This document shows positions 19,853 to 28,803 of a stretch of 64,000 nucleotides of DNA, piece by piece. The stretch lies in NCBI RefSeq assembly GCF_030380735.1, contig NZ_JAUDRZ010000030.1, positions 394,045-458,044 of the forward strand. Direction: 5' to 3'. The position numbers and the translations under genes were made by a program. The notes under the pieces were generated by a model. That model searched no databases and was not told where the DNA came from. It saw nothing but the letters and a program-made list of their open reading frames with translations. The stretch is from Rhizobium sp. S152 (GTDB lineage Bacteria > Pseudomonadota > Alphaproteobacteria > Rhizobiales > Rhizobiaceae). Position 1 is the stretch's first letter, and each line of letters begins with the position of its first letter.

Positions 19853-19942
19853 AAAAAACTCCTTCGAAAATCACGCGTCGCCCGGCCCGCAGGCGAGACT
19901 AGGGTGATTTGCGAAGGAGTAAACCCCAAAAATGACAGGCGC

Positions 19943-20275
19943 TTAGCGGGCGAGCACCGGTCGCACTTCCTTGTGGAAGAAGCGGAAATAGGAGGACACC
20001 TGCGCTCGCGCATTGGAGTTCGGATCGAACTGGATGCCGAGACGACCGTTATGCGTCCACCGGATGATACCGTGAAGCGTTCCGAGATCGTCGGCCAGGA
20101 TTTGCACGCGGCTACCGGAGGCCGCATGGATCGGCGAGCGGATTTCGACCGCCATGCCGCTCACCGACATGTCGATGATGCGGGCGTCCACTTCCATGTT
20201 CAGATAGCGAACCTTCCCGAAGACCCGGCACGACTTACGCTCAGCCTTTCGAGTAACGATATTGAGATTGCGCAT
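19943..20275 (-). CDS. PilZ domain protein
   Basis: A 110-residue single-domain PilZ protein, a cyclic di-GMP receptor type. The binding signature is visible as RKAERKSCR (R-x3-R) near residues 9-17 and DMSVSGMAVE (D-x-S-x2-G) near residues 35-44. No other domain is attached, so it must act through a partner. The diguanylate cyclase at 13330 is 5 kb away and not linked by operon. AGGAG lies before the ATG. It sits downstream of an EamA transporter gene on the same strand with 93 bp between. Confidence 0.9.
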   Translation of the reverse strand: MRNLNIVTRKAERKSCRVFGKVRYLNMEVDARIIDMSVSGMAVEIRSPIHAASGSRVQILADDLGTLHGIIRWTHNGRLGIQFDPNSNARAQVSSYFRFFHKEVRPVLAR

Positions 20276-20368
20276 CGCACTGCTCCTACGACAACAACGT
20301 ACGAAGACAGTACACTATAGAAGTTGAAAATCTTTCTACAGCGTTCGCTAAAATTGCTGCTTTGGACT

Positions 20369-21250
20369 TTACCGGCGATTTGCTTCTCGCCGCCCCACCA
20401 CATGTTCCCGCCAGATGGTGAAGATGCCTGCGGAGACGACGATGATTGATCCGATGATCGTGTAGAAGCTTAGCGTTTCATTGTAGATGACGACGCCGAT
20501 GATCGAGGCGTAGACCAGTTGCAGGTAAGTGAGCGGCTGGATGGCCGCTGCATCGAGCATGTCGTAGGCGCGGATGAGGCAATAATGGCTGCTGATGCTG
20601 GTCATGCACAGGAGCGCCATCCATCCCCAGTCTCCCCAGGACATCCATGTCCAGTAGAAGGGACCGATCGCGGTCATGACGGTGGCGCCGACCACACCCG
20701 TATAAAAGAAGCTGGTCATCGAGGAATCGTCGCGGCTGACGAGACGCGTGGCGATGACGTAGAATGCGAAGAGGAAGCAGGAGAAGACCGCAAGCAGCAG
20801 GTTGACGTCGAAGAACTCGCCCTCGGGCTTGAGGATCAGGAGAACGCCGACAAGGCCGACGCAAATTGCGGTCCAGCGCCGCCAGCCGACAAGCTCGCCG
20901 AGCAGCGGCATAGACAGGAGTGCCACGACGATCGGCGTCGCCGAAAAGATGGCCTGCGAATGAGCGAGGCCGATGATGGCGAAGCAGTTGATGACGACAA
21001 CGATCTGCGCGGCGAGCAACAGCCCTCGGACGATCTGCAGCAGCGGCCGCTTGGTCCGTGCCGTCGCTCTCAGTCCGCCCTTCATCTTTACGGCGAGAAG
21101 AACGCAGAAGAAGCCAAAGGCCCAGTAGCGCAGCATTGTCACGAAAACGGGCGGGTAAGCCGTTCCGAGATGCTTGGAAATGGCGTCCTGAATGGAAAAA
21201 ATAGTGATCGCCAGGAGGACGAACACATAGCCCTGAGTCTTCGATGTCAT
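20369..21250 (-). CDS. EamA/DMT family transporter
   Basis: A 293-residue inner-membrane protein with ten hydrophobic spans arranged as two EamA repeats (about residues 8-140 and 150-285). It follows the drug/metabolite transporter pattern, with conserved PxxVTMLRYWAFGF in the first repeat and QPLTYLQLVYASIIG in the second. Direction and substrate cannot be deduced; relatives export amino acids or other metabolites. No regulator is adjacent on the same strand. Confidence 0.88.
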   Translation of the reverse strand: MTSKTQGYVFVLLAITIFSIQDAISKHLGTAYPPVFVTMLRYWAFGFFCVLLAVKMKGGLRATARTKRPLLQIVRGLLLAAQIVVVINCFAIIGLAHSQAIFSATPIVVALLSMPLLGELVGWRRWTAICVGLVGVLLILKPEGEFFDVNLLLAVFSCFLFAFYVIATRLVSRDDSSMTSFFYTGVVGATVMTAIGPFYWTWMSWGDWGWMALLCMTSISSHYCLIRAYDMLDAAAIQPLTYLQLVYASIIGVVIYNETLSFYTIIGSIIVVSAGIFTIWREHVVGRREANRR

Positions 21251-21335
21251 GTGTCGGTCTTAGCGCGGTGCTACCGGCCCCGCTATTGAAACTTCCCCCG
21301 ATGTCCATGAAAAGTCAGGCATTGTGGGCGCAGTG

Positions 21336-21797
21336 TCACAGGCCGACATTGGGCCTGTCGATGATCTCCCTGAGCGCGAAGCTGGAGTTGATCTTCACCA
21401 CATGCGGCAACGCCGACAACCAGTCGCGGTGGATGCGTTCGTAGTCCTCGAGATCACGAGCGGCGACGCGCAGGATATAGTCGTACTCGCCAGACATCAG
21501 GTAGCAGACCAGAACGTTCGGACAGCGCTTCACGGCGGCCTCGAACTCAGAAAGCGTTTTCGCGAACTGGCCGGACAGCGAGATATGCACGACCGCGGTC
21601 ATCTTGTAGTCGAGCGCCTTCTGCGAGACGTGCGCGTGATAGCCGCTAATGACGTCGCTCTTTTCCAGGATATCGAGCCGCCTGGAACAGGCGGACGCCG
21701 AAAGCCCAACCTTGGCGGCAAGGTCTGCATTGGTCATCCTCGCATTGGCCTGAAGCGCCTTCAGAATCGCATGATCGATTGCATCGAGTTCCAACAT
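21336..21797 (-). CDS. Lrp/AsnC family regulator, probable alanine dehydrogenase regulator
   Basis: A 153-residue protein with an AsnC-type helix-turn-helix in residues 1-60 (LDAIDHAILKALQANARMT, then LSASACSRRLDILEKSDVI) and a C-terminal RAM ligand domain (residues 68-145, with MSGEYDYILRVAARDLEDY). It is divergent from the alanine dehydrogenase gene across 154 bp, the layout known for AldR-type activators in rhizobia and other bacteria, so alanine or a related amino acid is the likely effector. It is not proven here. Confidence 0.9.
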   Translation of the reverse strand: MLELDAIDHAILKALQANARMTNADLAAKVGLSASACSRRLDILEKSDVISGYHAHVSQKALDYKMTAVVHISLSGQFAKTLSEFEAAVKRCPNVLVCYLMSGEYDYILRVAARDLEDYERIHRDWLSALPHVVKINSSFALREIIDRPNVGL

Positions 21798-21848
21798 TCG
21801 AAGAACCTTCGATAATTGAGCCCAGTAAGTAGATAATCTTCGAAAAAT
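21797..21848. promoter_or_regulatory. Repeated CTTCGA sites in the lrp/ald divergent region
   Basis: TTCGAAG (21797-21803) is followed by CTTCGA at 21807-21812 and again at 21838-21843, the last two exactly 31 bp apart (three helical turns). Phased half sites are what an octameric Lrp/AsnC protein would contact. They lie close to the regulator's own start. Confidence 0.45.
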
Positions 21849-21951
21849 CGCTGTTCGGCAAACTGTCTTTGCAAGGACATTTCACGGCCACGGTGTTTGG
21901 ATCGTTAAGGGAGGCGTCCGCAGTGGACGATCATAAAAAGGAGGAGCGCTC

Positions 21952-23070
21952 ATGCGCGTCGGTTGCCCGAAGGAAATCAAGAATCATGAATATCGTGTCG
22001 GCCTGACCCCGGCATCGGTCCGCGAATATGTCGCGCACGGCCACGAGGTCTGGATCGAGACGAAGGCCGGCGCCGGCATTGGTGCCGATGATGCCGCCTA
22101 TATCGCGGCCGGCGCGAAGATCGCCGCCACGGCCAAGGACATCTTCGAGAAGTGCGACATGATCGTGAAGGTCAAGGAGCCACAGCCCTCCGAATGGGCA
22201 CAGCTTCGCGACGGCCAGCTTCTCTACACCTATCTTCACCTCGCGCCCGATCCGGAGCAGACCAAGGGGCTGCTCGCCTCCGGCGTCACGGCCATCGCCT
22301 ATGAGACCGTCACCGACGAGCGCGGCGGCCTGCCGCTGCTGGCGCCAATGTCCGAAGTGGCCGGTCGCCTGTCGATCCAGGCCGGCGCGACGGCGCTGCA
22401 GAAAGCCAATGGCGGCCTCGGCATACTCCTCGGCGGCGTGCCCGGCGTTCTGCCGGCCAAGGTCACTGTCATCGGCGGCGGGGTTGTCGGTCTGCATGCG
22501 GCTCGCATGGCAGTGGGTCTTGGCGCCGATGTCAGTATCCTCGATCGCTCGCTGCCGCGTCTTCGCCAGCTGGACGATCTCTTCGCTGGCCGCGTCCATA
22601 CGCGTTACTCCAGCATCCAGGCATTGGAGGACGAAGTCTTTTCGGCGGATCTCGTCATCGGCGCGGTGCTGATCCCGGGTGCGGCCGCCCCCAAGCTCGT
22701 CACCCGCGAGATGCTGTCGGGCATGAAGAAGGGATCGGTCATCGTCGATGTCGCAATCGACCAGGGCGGTTGTTTCGAGACCTCGCATGCCACGACGCAT
22801 TCCGACCCGACCTTCGTGGTCGACGGCGTCGTTCACTACTGCGTGGCCAACATGCCGGGCGCCGTACCCGTCACCTCGGCTCATGCGCTGAACAACGCCA
22901 CGTTGGTTCATGGATTGGCGTTGGCCGACCGCGGTCTGCGTGCCATCGCCGAGGATCGTCACCTCAGGAACGGCCTCAACGTGCACAAGGGCCGCGTCAC
23001 CAACAAGCCGGTCGCCGAGGCCCTTGGCTACGAGCCATTCGCCCCGGAAAGCGTGCTGAACGTAGCGTAA
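21952..23070 (+). CDS. ald: Alanine dehydrogenase
   Basis: A 372-residue NAD-dependent enzyme interconverting alanine with pyruvate and ammonia; in rhizobia it is tied to alanine catabolism and nitrogen exchange in nodules. [20 protein letters not shown] is the family start, with catalytic Lys and His in VKVKEPQ and YLHLAPD. The Rossmann motif [16 protein letters not shown] lies near residues 169-184. Length is normal. AAGGAGG sits before the ATG and a terminator follows. Confidence 0.96.
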   Translation: MRVGCPKEIKNHEYRVGLTPASVREYVAHGHEVWIETKAGAGIGADDAAYIAAGAKIAATAKDIFEKCDMIVKVKEPQPSEWAQLRDGQLLYTYLHLAPDPEQTKGLLASGVTAIAYETVTDERGGLPLLAPMSEVAGRLSIQAGATALQKANGGLGILLGGVPGVLPAKVTVIGGGVVGLHAARMAVGLGADVSILDRSLPRLRQLDDLFAGRVHTRYSSIQALEDEVFSADLVIGAVLIPGAAAPKLVTREMLSGMKKGSVIVDVAIDQGGCFETSHATTHSDPTFVVDGVVHYCVANMPGAVPVTSAHALNNATLVHGLALADRGLRAIAEDRHLRNGLNVHKGRVTNKPVAEALGYEPFAPESVLNVA

Positions 23071-23102
23071 GGCAGCCGGAGATTACGTTACGTGAATTAA
23101 AG

Positions 23103-23128
23103 CCGGCCGGGTTTATTCCGGCCGGTTC
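23103..23128. terminator. Convergent terminator of ald and the DUF1203 gene
   Basis: CCGGCCGG (23103-23110) pairs with CCGGCCGG (23118-23125) around a T-rich loop; short T runs flank on the plus side and AAA/TTT on the minus side. Confidence 0.7.
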
Positions 23129-23129
23129 T

Positions 23130-23600
23130 TCATTTGTCGATCCGGCATTGGTAGCAATTGTTGCGCGCCGAGCGGACATGCACATAGGCGATATCGGACC
23201 TGTCGAGCAGTGCTGCGGCATAGGCCTGAATGTCGTCCTTGAGGGTTACCGCGCCCGTGCCGTAGACGATCCTGTCGGTATTGCCATAACCCCGCACGAT
23301 AAAATCCCGGCTCGTTTCAAGCACCGGCGGCAGGATTTCGCTCGCCGCGTAGCGGTCGCAAGGCTGCTTGTGCAGGAACACCGGCCCGGTCTCGGCATAG
23401 GGCTGCGGCTCGGGGAAGGGACGGTAGGCGAACACCAGGACCTCATCGCCGGCATCGATGTTTCGCAGGCAGTGGCGGCAGGGATGGCCGGGGCCGTCGG
23501 ATACCATGGTCTCGGCTGGCATACCGTAAGCATCGACGCCACCGGCTCGGATATGTTCGGCGTCGGCGGTCGGCATGGCGGAAAAACGAATGGCGGACAT
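23130..23600 (-). CDS. DUF1203 protein
   Basis: A 156-residue soluble protein of the DUF1203 family. Visible conserved parts are CRHCLRNIDAGDEVLVFAYRPF, PVFLHKQPCDRY, VRGYGNTDRIVYGTG and the ending HVRSARNNCYQCRI. Cysteines at CRHC and CYQC might bind metal. Function unknown. Start ATG 23600 follows AAAGGAG; the longer in-frame start at 23657 is not supported. Confidence 0.85.
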   Translation of the reverse strand: MSAIRFSAMPTADAEHIRAGGVDAYGMPAETMVSDGPGHPCRHCLRNIDAGDEVLVFAYRPFPEPQPYAETGPVFLHKQPCDRYAASEILPPVLETSRDFIVRGYGNTDRIVYGTGAVTLKDDIQAYAAALLDRSDIAYVHVRSARNNCYQCRIDK

Positions 23601-23670
23601 GGCGGAACTCCTTTTCTCGTTCCGCCAAGATATGCCTCCGGCAGAGCCGGAGGCCACCCGATTCCCGCCG

Positions 23671-24237
23671 TCAGCTGTTTCTCGCTATCTCGAGCAGCTC
23701 TTTGTCGCTGAGCGGTCGCACGATGCCCGATCCGGTCGAAACCGGCGAGAAGCCGAACATCTGGTAAAGCTGCAGCGCGCGGGGATGGTCGAGATTGTTG
23801 GTCGTCGTCACCACCCGCGTCGGATTCAGGGTCCAGATCGCATAAAGCGCCTGCAGCAGGAACCATTTGCCGATCCCCAGCCCCAGCGCATGCTCGATCA
23901 GGCCGAAATGGCTGAGCTCGATCGTGTCTTCGTCCTCGACGAAATACTCGTAGAAGCCCGCCGGCGCACCGTTGACGTAGAGGACGCTGATATTGTTGCG
24001 CTTGTCATGCAGCGTTGCCGCCAGCTGCGTGTCGTCCATGCGCAGCCGATCGACCCACTGCCAGCGCGCGCCTACCTGGCGGTAAAGATAGCGGTAGAAC
24101 GGCAGCGGCATGTCGGGCGCGCGCATGATCGCCGTCTGGATGTTGACGGGCACTGGCAGGCTCGCCTTCGGTGCCGCCGTCATTTCGAGCCGCGTTATGT
24201 GAGCCTTGAGGGAGGAGGGCGCCTTGGACATGGTCAT
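23671..24237 (-). CDS. GNAT family N-acetyltransferase
   Basis: About 188 residues. The C-terminal half carries the GNAT acetyl-CoA motif region GLIEHALGLGIGKWFLLQAL near residues 120-139 and the end block LQLYQMFGFSPV. Substrate unknown. ATG 24237 overlaps the stop of sseA as ATGA, indicating translational coupling; ATG 24231 is the alternative. It is the last gene of a cysK-alaX-sseA-GNAT operon. Confidence 0.85.
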   Translation of the reverse strand: MTMSKAPSSLKAHITRLEMTAAPKASLPVPVNIQTAIMRAPDMPLPFYRYLYRQVGARWQWVDRLRMDDTQLAATLHDKRNNISVLYVNGAPAGFYEYFVEDEDTIELSHFGLIEHALGLGIGKWFLLQALYAIWTLNPTRVVTTTNNLDHPRALQLYQMFGFSPVSTGSGIVRPLSDKELLEIARNS

Positions 24238-25103
24238 CCTTTGACGGGATCGGCCGGGCCGGTCACGACGGGCGTATCCTGCCGACTGCCCCACTCGCTC
24301 CACGAGCCGTCATAGAGCGCATTGTCGTCATGGCCGACGGATTCGAGCGCCAACGTGATCACTGCCGCGGTAACGCCCGAGCCGCAGCTCGTCACGACCG
24401 GCTGCGACAGGTCGATGCCCGCATCCGCGATCATCGCCTTCAGCGTTGCGATATCCTTGAAACGGCCACTGGCCGAAAGGCTTGTCGCCGGCAGGCTGCG
24501 GGCGCCGGGCATGTGGCCGGACCGCATGCCGGCGCGTGGCTCTGCTTCCTCGCCGGTGAAGCGGCCGGCACCGCGCGCGTCGGCGATCTGCGCCGAGCCG
24601 TCGTCGACGATGGCGCGCATCGTCTCGAATGGAATGACCTTGTCGGCGCGGAATTTCGGCGTGAACACGACAGCGGTCGGTGTCGTGTCGCCAGCTTCGA
24701 GCCCACGTCCCTCGGCCTTCCAGCCGTCCAGCCCGCCATCGAGCACGAAGACGTCCTTCGCGCCCATCGTCCGCAGCATCCACCAGACGCGCGGCGCGGA
24801 GAAAAAGCCGGGGCCGTCATAGACAACGATTGTATCGGTCTCGGAGATTCCGAGCTTGCCGACTTCGGCGGCGAAAAATTCAGGCGATGGCAGCGAATGC
24901 GGCAGACCGGTCGAGTGGTCGGCGATCGCGTCCTGATCGAAGAACACGGCACCCGGAACGTGGCCTGAGGCATATTCCGCCTTGGCATCGCGCTTATGCG
25001 CGGGAAGATACCAGGCGGCATCGACCACCTTGAACCCGGTGTTGCCAAGCTGCTTTTCGACCCAATCGGCCGAAACGACGAAGCGGCTCGTGGTGTCGCT
25101 CAT
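24234..25103 (-). CDS. sseA: 3-mercaptopyruvate sulfurtransferase
   Basis: A 289-residue protein of two rhodanese domains; it moves sulfur from 3-mercaptopyruvate to a thiol or cyanide. The catalytic cysteine is C240 in TSCGSGVTAAV, and the CGSGVTA form marks mercaptopyruvate rather than thiosulfate enzymes. YDGPGFFSAPRVWWMLRTMG in the first domain is also typical. ATG 25103 has GGAG upstream; TTG/ATG codons 15-18 bases earlier are inside that region. Neighbouring cysteine synthase supports a role in cysteine sulfur turnover. Confidence 0.93.
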   Translation of the reverse strand: MSDTTSRFVVSADWVEKQLGNTGFKVVDAAWYLPAHKRDAKAEYASGHVPGAVFFDQDAIADHSTGLPHSLPSPEFFAAEVGKLGISETDTIVVYDGPGFFSAPRVWWMLRTMGAKDVFVLDGGLDGWKAEGRGLEAGDTTPTAVVFTPKFRADKVIPFETMRAIVDDGSAQIADARGAGRFTGEEAEPRAGMRSGHMPGARSLPATSLSASGRFKDIATLKAMIADAGIDLSQPVVTSCGSGVTAAVITLALESVGHDDNALYDGSWSEWGSRQDTPVVTGPADPVKG

Positions 25104-25124
25104 GTCAGACTTCTCCATCAATGC

Positions 25125-25862
25125 CTATGCGTTGTCGTCGGGGGTGCCGAAGCGGATACGGAAGCGGCGGTTTTCCTTGCCTTTCTTCTCGATCTTGGCA
25201 ATGTAAATCTGTCCAACTTCCTGCGTCTCGGAAACATGTGTGCCCCCACAGGGCTGGCTGTCAATCGCCGAGTTCTCGCCGATGCAGACGAGGCTCACAC
25301 GGCCGAGCCCGATCGGCGGGCGCACATTCTTGGATTTGACGATGCCTGGATTGGCCGCCAATTCCTCGTCGGTGATCCATTGCAAATAGACGGGGTGGTT
25401 CTCGGAAACGAGCGCCATCAGCTTCGCCGTCACCTCGTCCTTGTCGATCGTGTCGGTCATGTCGAAATCGACGCGACTTTCCTCTTCGCCGACGGCCGCG
25501 CCCGTGATCGGGTAAGGACAGACGACTGAAAGCAGGTGGCAGGCTGTGTGCATGCGCATCAGCTTGTAGCGCCGCGGCCAATCGACATGCAGCACCAGCT
25601 TCTCGCCGACCTCGGGCCGAGCCTCGCCTTCGAGCGGAACGTGGATGATGATATCCTTGGCAGCGCCGTTTTTGGTCTGGCCGAGTGTTATCTTCGAGCC
25701 ATCAGCCCGTTCAAGAAAGCCGGTGTCGCCGGGCTGTCCGCCCGACGTGGCGTAGAAGCAGGTCTGATCCAGCTCGATGCCGCCGTCTTCGTGAACGGCG
25801 GTGACCACCGCCTCGCATGTCGAAAGATAGAAGTCGTCACGAAAGAGGGCATTGACAGGCAT
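25125..25862 (-). CDS. Alanyl-tRNA editing protein AlaX
   Basis: A 245-residue free-standing editing enzyme that removes serine (or glycine) wrongly attached to tRNA-Ala. Zinc ligands are H105 and H109 in MRMHTACHLL and C205 and H209 in DSQPCGGTHV. The N-terminal beta-barrel has CFYATSGGQPGDTG, the AlaRS-like editing entry. Length suits the AlaX-M type. It lies 21 bp upstream of sseA and six bases downstream of cysK, so is part of that operon. Confidence 0.93.
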   Translation of the reverse strand: MPVNALFRDDFYLSTCEAVVTAVHEDGGIELDQTCFYATSGGQPGDTGFLERADGSKITLGQTKNGAAKDIIIHVPLEGEARPEVGEKLVLHVDWPRRYKLMRMHTACHLLSVVCPYPITGAAVGEEESRVDFDMTDTIDKDEVTAKLMALVSENHPVYLQWITDEELAANPGIVKSKNVRPPIGLGRVSLVCIGENSAIDSQPCGGTHVSETQEVGQIYIAKIEKKGKENRRFRIRFGTPDDNA

Positions 25863-25868
25863 CGGGTC

Positions 25869-26906
25869 TCACGCAGGTTCGTAGGGGATCTTGATATCGG
25901 GCGAAGAGACCAGCCATTGCGGTACGGGCAGGCCCTTCGAGCGCAGGAAGTCGGGGTTGAAGAGCTTCGACTGGTAGCGGTTGCCGTAATCGCAAAGGAT
26001 GGTCACGACGGTGTGGCCGGGGCCGAGATCCTTTGCGAGCTTGACCGCGCCTGCGATGTTGATCGCCGTCGATCCGCCAAGGCAAAGGCCCTCGTTCTCG
26101 ACGAGATCGAACACGTAGGGCAGGGCTTCCGCGTCGGAGACGTTGTAAGCGAAGTCGGGCTTGAAGCCTTCCAGGTTAGCGGTGATGCGGCCTTGGCCGA
26201 TACCCTCGGTGATCGACGATCCCTCGGATTTCAGCTCGCCGTTCTTGTAGAACGCATAGAGCGCCGCGCCGTCAGGATCGGCGATGCCGATCTTGACGTC
26301 CTTGCTGAACCCCTTGAGGCCGGCCGCGACGCCGGCCAGCGTTCCACCGGAACCGACGGAGCAGATGAAGCCGTCGACCTGGCCGTTGGTGTCGTTCCAG
26401 ATTTCCTTGGCCGTCGTCTCGATATGCGCCTGGCGGTTGGCGACGTTGTCGAACTGGTTGGCCCAGATCGCGCCGTTGGGCTCCGTCTTCGCCAGTTGCT
26501 CGGCGAGACGACCCGAGACCTTAACGTAATTGTTCGGGTTCTTGTAGGGCACGGCCGGCACTTCGACGAGCTCGGCGCCGAGCAGCTTCAGCGCGTCCTT
26601 CTTTTCCTGGCTCTGCGTCTCGGGGATGACGATGACGGTGCGATATCCGAGCGCTTTCGCGACCAGCGTCAGGCCGATGCCGGTGTTGCCGGCCGTGCCC
26701 TCAACGATAACGCCGCCCGGCTTAAGCAGGCCCTTTCGCTCCGCGTCGCGGATGATGTAGAGCGCCGCGCGATCCTTGACGGATTGACCGGGGTTCAGAA
26801 ATTCCGCCTTGCCGAGAATGGTGCAGCCTGTCGCCTCCGAAGCGCCCTTGAGCTTGATCAATGGGGTGTTGCCGATGGCTTCGAGAACGGACGGATGGAC
26901 GGTCAT
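25869..26906 (-). CDS. cysK: Cysteine synthase A (O-acetylserine sulfhydrylase type)
   Basis: A 345-residue PLP enzyme joining an activated serine and sulfide to give cysteine. The Schiff-base lysine is in NPGQSVKDRAALY near residue 41, the phosphate-binding loop is GTAGNTGIGL near residue 70, and SVGSGGTLAGVAAGL near 170. It is longer than the usual 310 residues and the C-terminal part (CDYGNRYQSKLFNPDFLRSK) resembles the CysK2/cystathionine beta-synthase-like branch, so the donor substrate is uncertain. ATG 26906 follows GAGGCAG. First gene of the operon. Confidence 0.9.
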   Translation of the reverse strand: MTVHPSVLEAIGNTPLIKLKGASEATGCTILGKAEFLNPGQSVKDRAALYIIRDAERKGLLKPGGVIVEGTAGNTGIGLTLVAKALGYRTVIVIPETQSQEKKDALKLLGAELVEVPAVPYKNPNNYVKVSGRLAEQLAKTEPNGAIWANQFDNVANRQAHIETTAKEIWNDTNGQVDGFICSVGSGGTLAGVAAGLKGFSKDVKIGIADPDGAALYAFYKNGELKSEGSSITEGIGQGRITANLEGFKPDFAYNVSDAEALPYVFDLVENEGLCLGGSTAINIAGAVKLAKDLGPGHTVVTILCDYGNRYQSKLFNPDFLRSKGLPVPQWLVSSPDIKIPYEPA

Positions 26907-27062
26907 GGAATCTGCCTCTGTGGAACACATAGTTTAGGAACGGTCTTTTCCCTTCACAAGGCTGGGTTGGCAAGAAATGCTATTCCTCGCACGTGCTTGC
27001 AGCGATAAAATTCCACTTTCGCACCTGGAAGCCCCGTTATGCCGCATAGCCGCGCCTGCCGG

Positions 27063-27092
27063 TGATCCGAAGATTGACTTTTTCCGTATGGA
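27063..27092 (+). promoter_or_regulatory. Possible ECF sigma promoter before the ChrR-like gene
   Basis: TGATCC (27063-27068), the -35 element known for RpoE-ChrR type sigma factors, is followed after 18 bases by TATGGA (27087-27092). Transcription would begin near 27100, consistent with a start codon at 27136 and not with the earlier ATG at 27088. The -10 match is weak. Confidence 0.3.
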
Positions 27093-27135
27093 TGACGACA
27101 AAGCAACCTCTGACAGCGGAACGATCCCAAGCATC

Positions 27136-27783
27136 ATGGTTCACGAGCATATCGACACGGTCGATGCATTGATGGCGCATTATGTTGCCGGGTCTCTTCC
27201 GGAACCGGCACGCGTTCTCGTTGAAGCGCATCTCGTGATGAAGCCGGACCATCGCGCGCTGGTCAATGATTTGGAATTGTTGGCCGGAGAGGCGCTGGAA
27301 CTGATGCCTGACGCGGCCATCATGGACCGCGATGCTCGACTTGGAGCCATCTTCGGCTCGAAGCCGCTTTCGGAAAAAACGGCACCGATCATTCTATCCA
27401 GCGACCGAGGCGTCTTTCCGCAACCAATCCGCGATCTGATGGGTTTCGACGTCGAGACGGTGCCGTGGAAGACCAAGCTTCCCGGTTTCAAGGAATACTC
27501 CACCGATATCGACGGCTGCGAAGTCAGTCTCATGTGGATCAAGGCGGGGCGTGCCCTGCCGGCGCATACCCATAAGGGCATGGAGCTCACCCTTATTCTC
27601 GACGGCGCCTTCAACGACAACAGGGGCCGCTTCGGTCCCGGCGATATTTCCGTTGCTGACGCGACGATCGACCACCGCCCGGTGGCGGAGAAGGAGCGTC
27701 ACTGCATCGCCTTTTCCGTGCTCGATGCTCCAATAAAACTGACGGGCTCGTTCCGTCAGATCATTGGCGATCTCATCGGCTGA
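27136..27783 (+). CDS. ChrR-like cupin anti-sigma factor without the zinc cysteines
   Basis: A 215-residue protein. The N-terminal helical region (DTVDALMAHYVAGSLPEPARVLVEAHL) aligns with the anti-sigma domain of ChrR, but where ChrR has H-x3-C-x2-C this one reads HLVMKPDHR, so the sigma-binding zinc site is incomplete. The C-terminal cupin domain keeps HTHKGMELTLIL near residues 143-154 and a later histidine, as in the ChrR sensor domain. No ECF sigma gene is adjacent. It may sense without holding a sigma factor, or bind one in another way. Start 27088 is an alternative. Confidence 0.75.
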   Translation: MVHEHIDTVDALMAHYVAGSLPEPARVLVEAHLVMKPDHRALVNDLELLAGEALELMPDAAIMDRDARLGAIFGSKPLSEKTAPIILSSDRGVFPQPIRDLMGFDVETVPWKTKLPGFKEYSTDIDGCEVSLMWIKAGRALPAHTHKGMELTLILDGAFNDNRGRFGPGDISVADATIDHRPVAEKERHCIAFSVLDAPIKLTGSFRQIIGDLIG

Positions 27784-27829
27784 AAGCAGCCACAATGGCG
27801 TGATATCGAATGAATCCGGAAGGTTGCGA

Positions 27830-27855
27830 GGAACTTCCGGAGCATTTCTGCCGTT
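27830..27855 (+). promoter_or_regulatory. EcfG/RpoE2-type promoter of the SDR gene
   Basis: GGAAC (27830-27834), 17 bases, then CGTT (27852-27855): an exact consensus match 29 bp before the ATG at 27884, with GGAGG in the leader. Confidence 0.65.
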
Positions 27856-27883
27856 GTTTGGTAAAGCCCGGAGGTCACACATC

Positions 27884-28717
27884 ATGCAGGATTTCGTCGC
27901 CCGTCCCGAACATGGAATTGCATGGATTTCAGGCGCGAGCTCCGGCATAGGACGCGCGCTGGCGCTGAAACTCGCGGGCGAGGGATACAGCGTCGCCGTC
28001 ACCGCCCGCGACCATCACAAGCTTGCGGAACTGCAGGTCGAGGCCGGCGGGCTTCCCGGCAGCATCATCGTCCTCGACGGCGATGTCACCAATCCCGACG
28101 ACATGGAGCACGCGCTGGCATCGATCGAATACGAGCACGGCCAGCTGGCGCTCGCCATCTTCAATGCCGGCGTCTATCTCCCTGTTCACGCCGAGGATTT
28201 GCACCGCGAGGATTTCGAGCAAAGCTTTGCGGTCAACGTCCAGGGCGTGGTCAATTGCCTCGTCCCGGCCATCCGACACATGAAGGCCAAGGGCCACGGT
28301 CAGATCGCCATCGTCTCCTCTGTCACGGGATATGGCGGCCTGCCGACGAGCGCCGCCTATGGCGCCACGAAAGCCGCGTTGATCAACATGGCGGAAAGCC
28401 TGAAGTTCGATCTCGACAAGATGGGAATCCGGATCCAGGTCATCAATCCGGGCTTCGTCGATACGCCGGCAACCAGCAAGAACGAGTTTCCCATGCCTTC
28501 GCTCATTTCGGCGGAGGAAGCAGCTGAACATATCTCTGCGGGGCTGAAGTCGCAGAGTTTCGAAATCACCTTCCCGAAGCGCTTCACCTACATGATGAAG
28601 CTCCTCAATCTCCTGCCGTACAGCCTCTATTTCAGGCTGGTCAATCGCTCGACCGGATGGGAGAGGCGCCCGCAGCCACAGCGTCGCCATCCGGTGACGC
28701 CGAGTCCTGCGGAATAG
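27884..28717 (+). CDS. SDR family NAD(P)-dependent oxidoreductase
   Basis: A 277-residue short-chain dehydrogenase. SGASSGIGRALAL is the coenzyme loop near residues 15-27; NAGVYLPVH near 92; catalytic Ser in IVSSVTGYGG and YGATKAALIN (Y-x3-K). The C-terminus has a hydrophobic stretch (YMMKLLNLLPYSLYFRLV) that could dock to the membrane, suggesting a lipid-like substrate. Its position beside the Cfa/DUF1365/photolyase operon and a perfect EcfG promoter point to oxidative or general stress. ATG 27884 follows GGAGG. Confidence 0.9.
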   Translation: MQDFVARPEHGIAWISGASSGIGRALALKLAGEGYSVAVTARDHHKLAELQVEAGGLPGSIIVLDGDVTNPDDMEHALASIEYEHGQLALAIFNAGVYLPVHAEDLHREDFEQSFAVNVQGVVNCLVPAIRHMKAKGHGQIAIVSSVTGYGGLPTSAAYGATKAALINMAESLKFDLDKMGIRIQVINPGFVDTPATSKNEFPMPSLISAEEAAEHISAGLKSQSFEITFPKRFTYMMKLLNLLPYSLYFRLVNRSTGWERRPQPQRRHPVTPSPAE

Positions 28718-28803
28718 TCGGGAACAGAAGGGTCCGAGGCATAGACGAGGCGGGCGGCGGCCGGGACAGGAGGTCGTCTGTCTGGTCCCGCCGCCCGCGC
28801 TCG

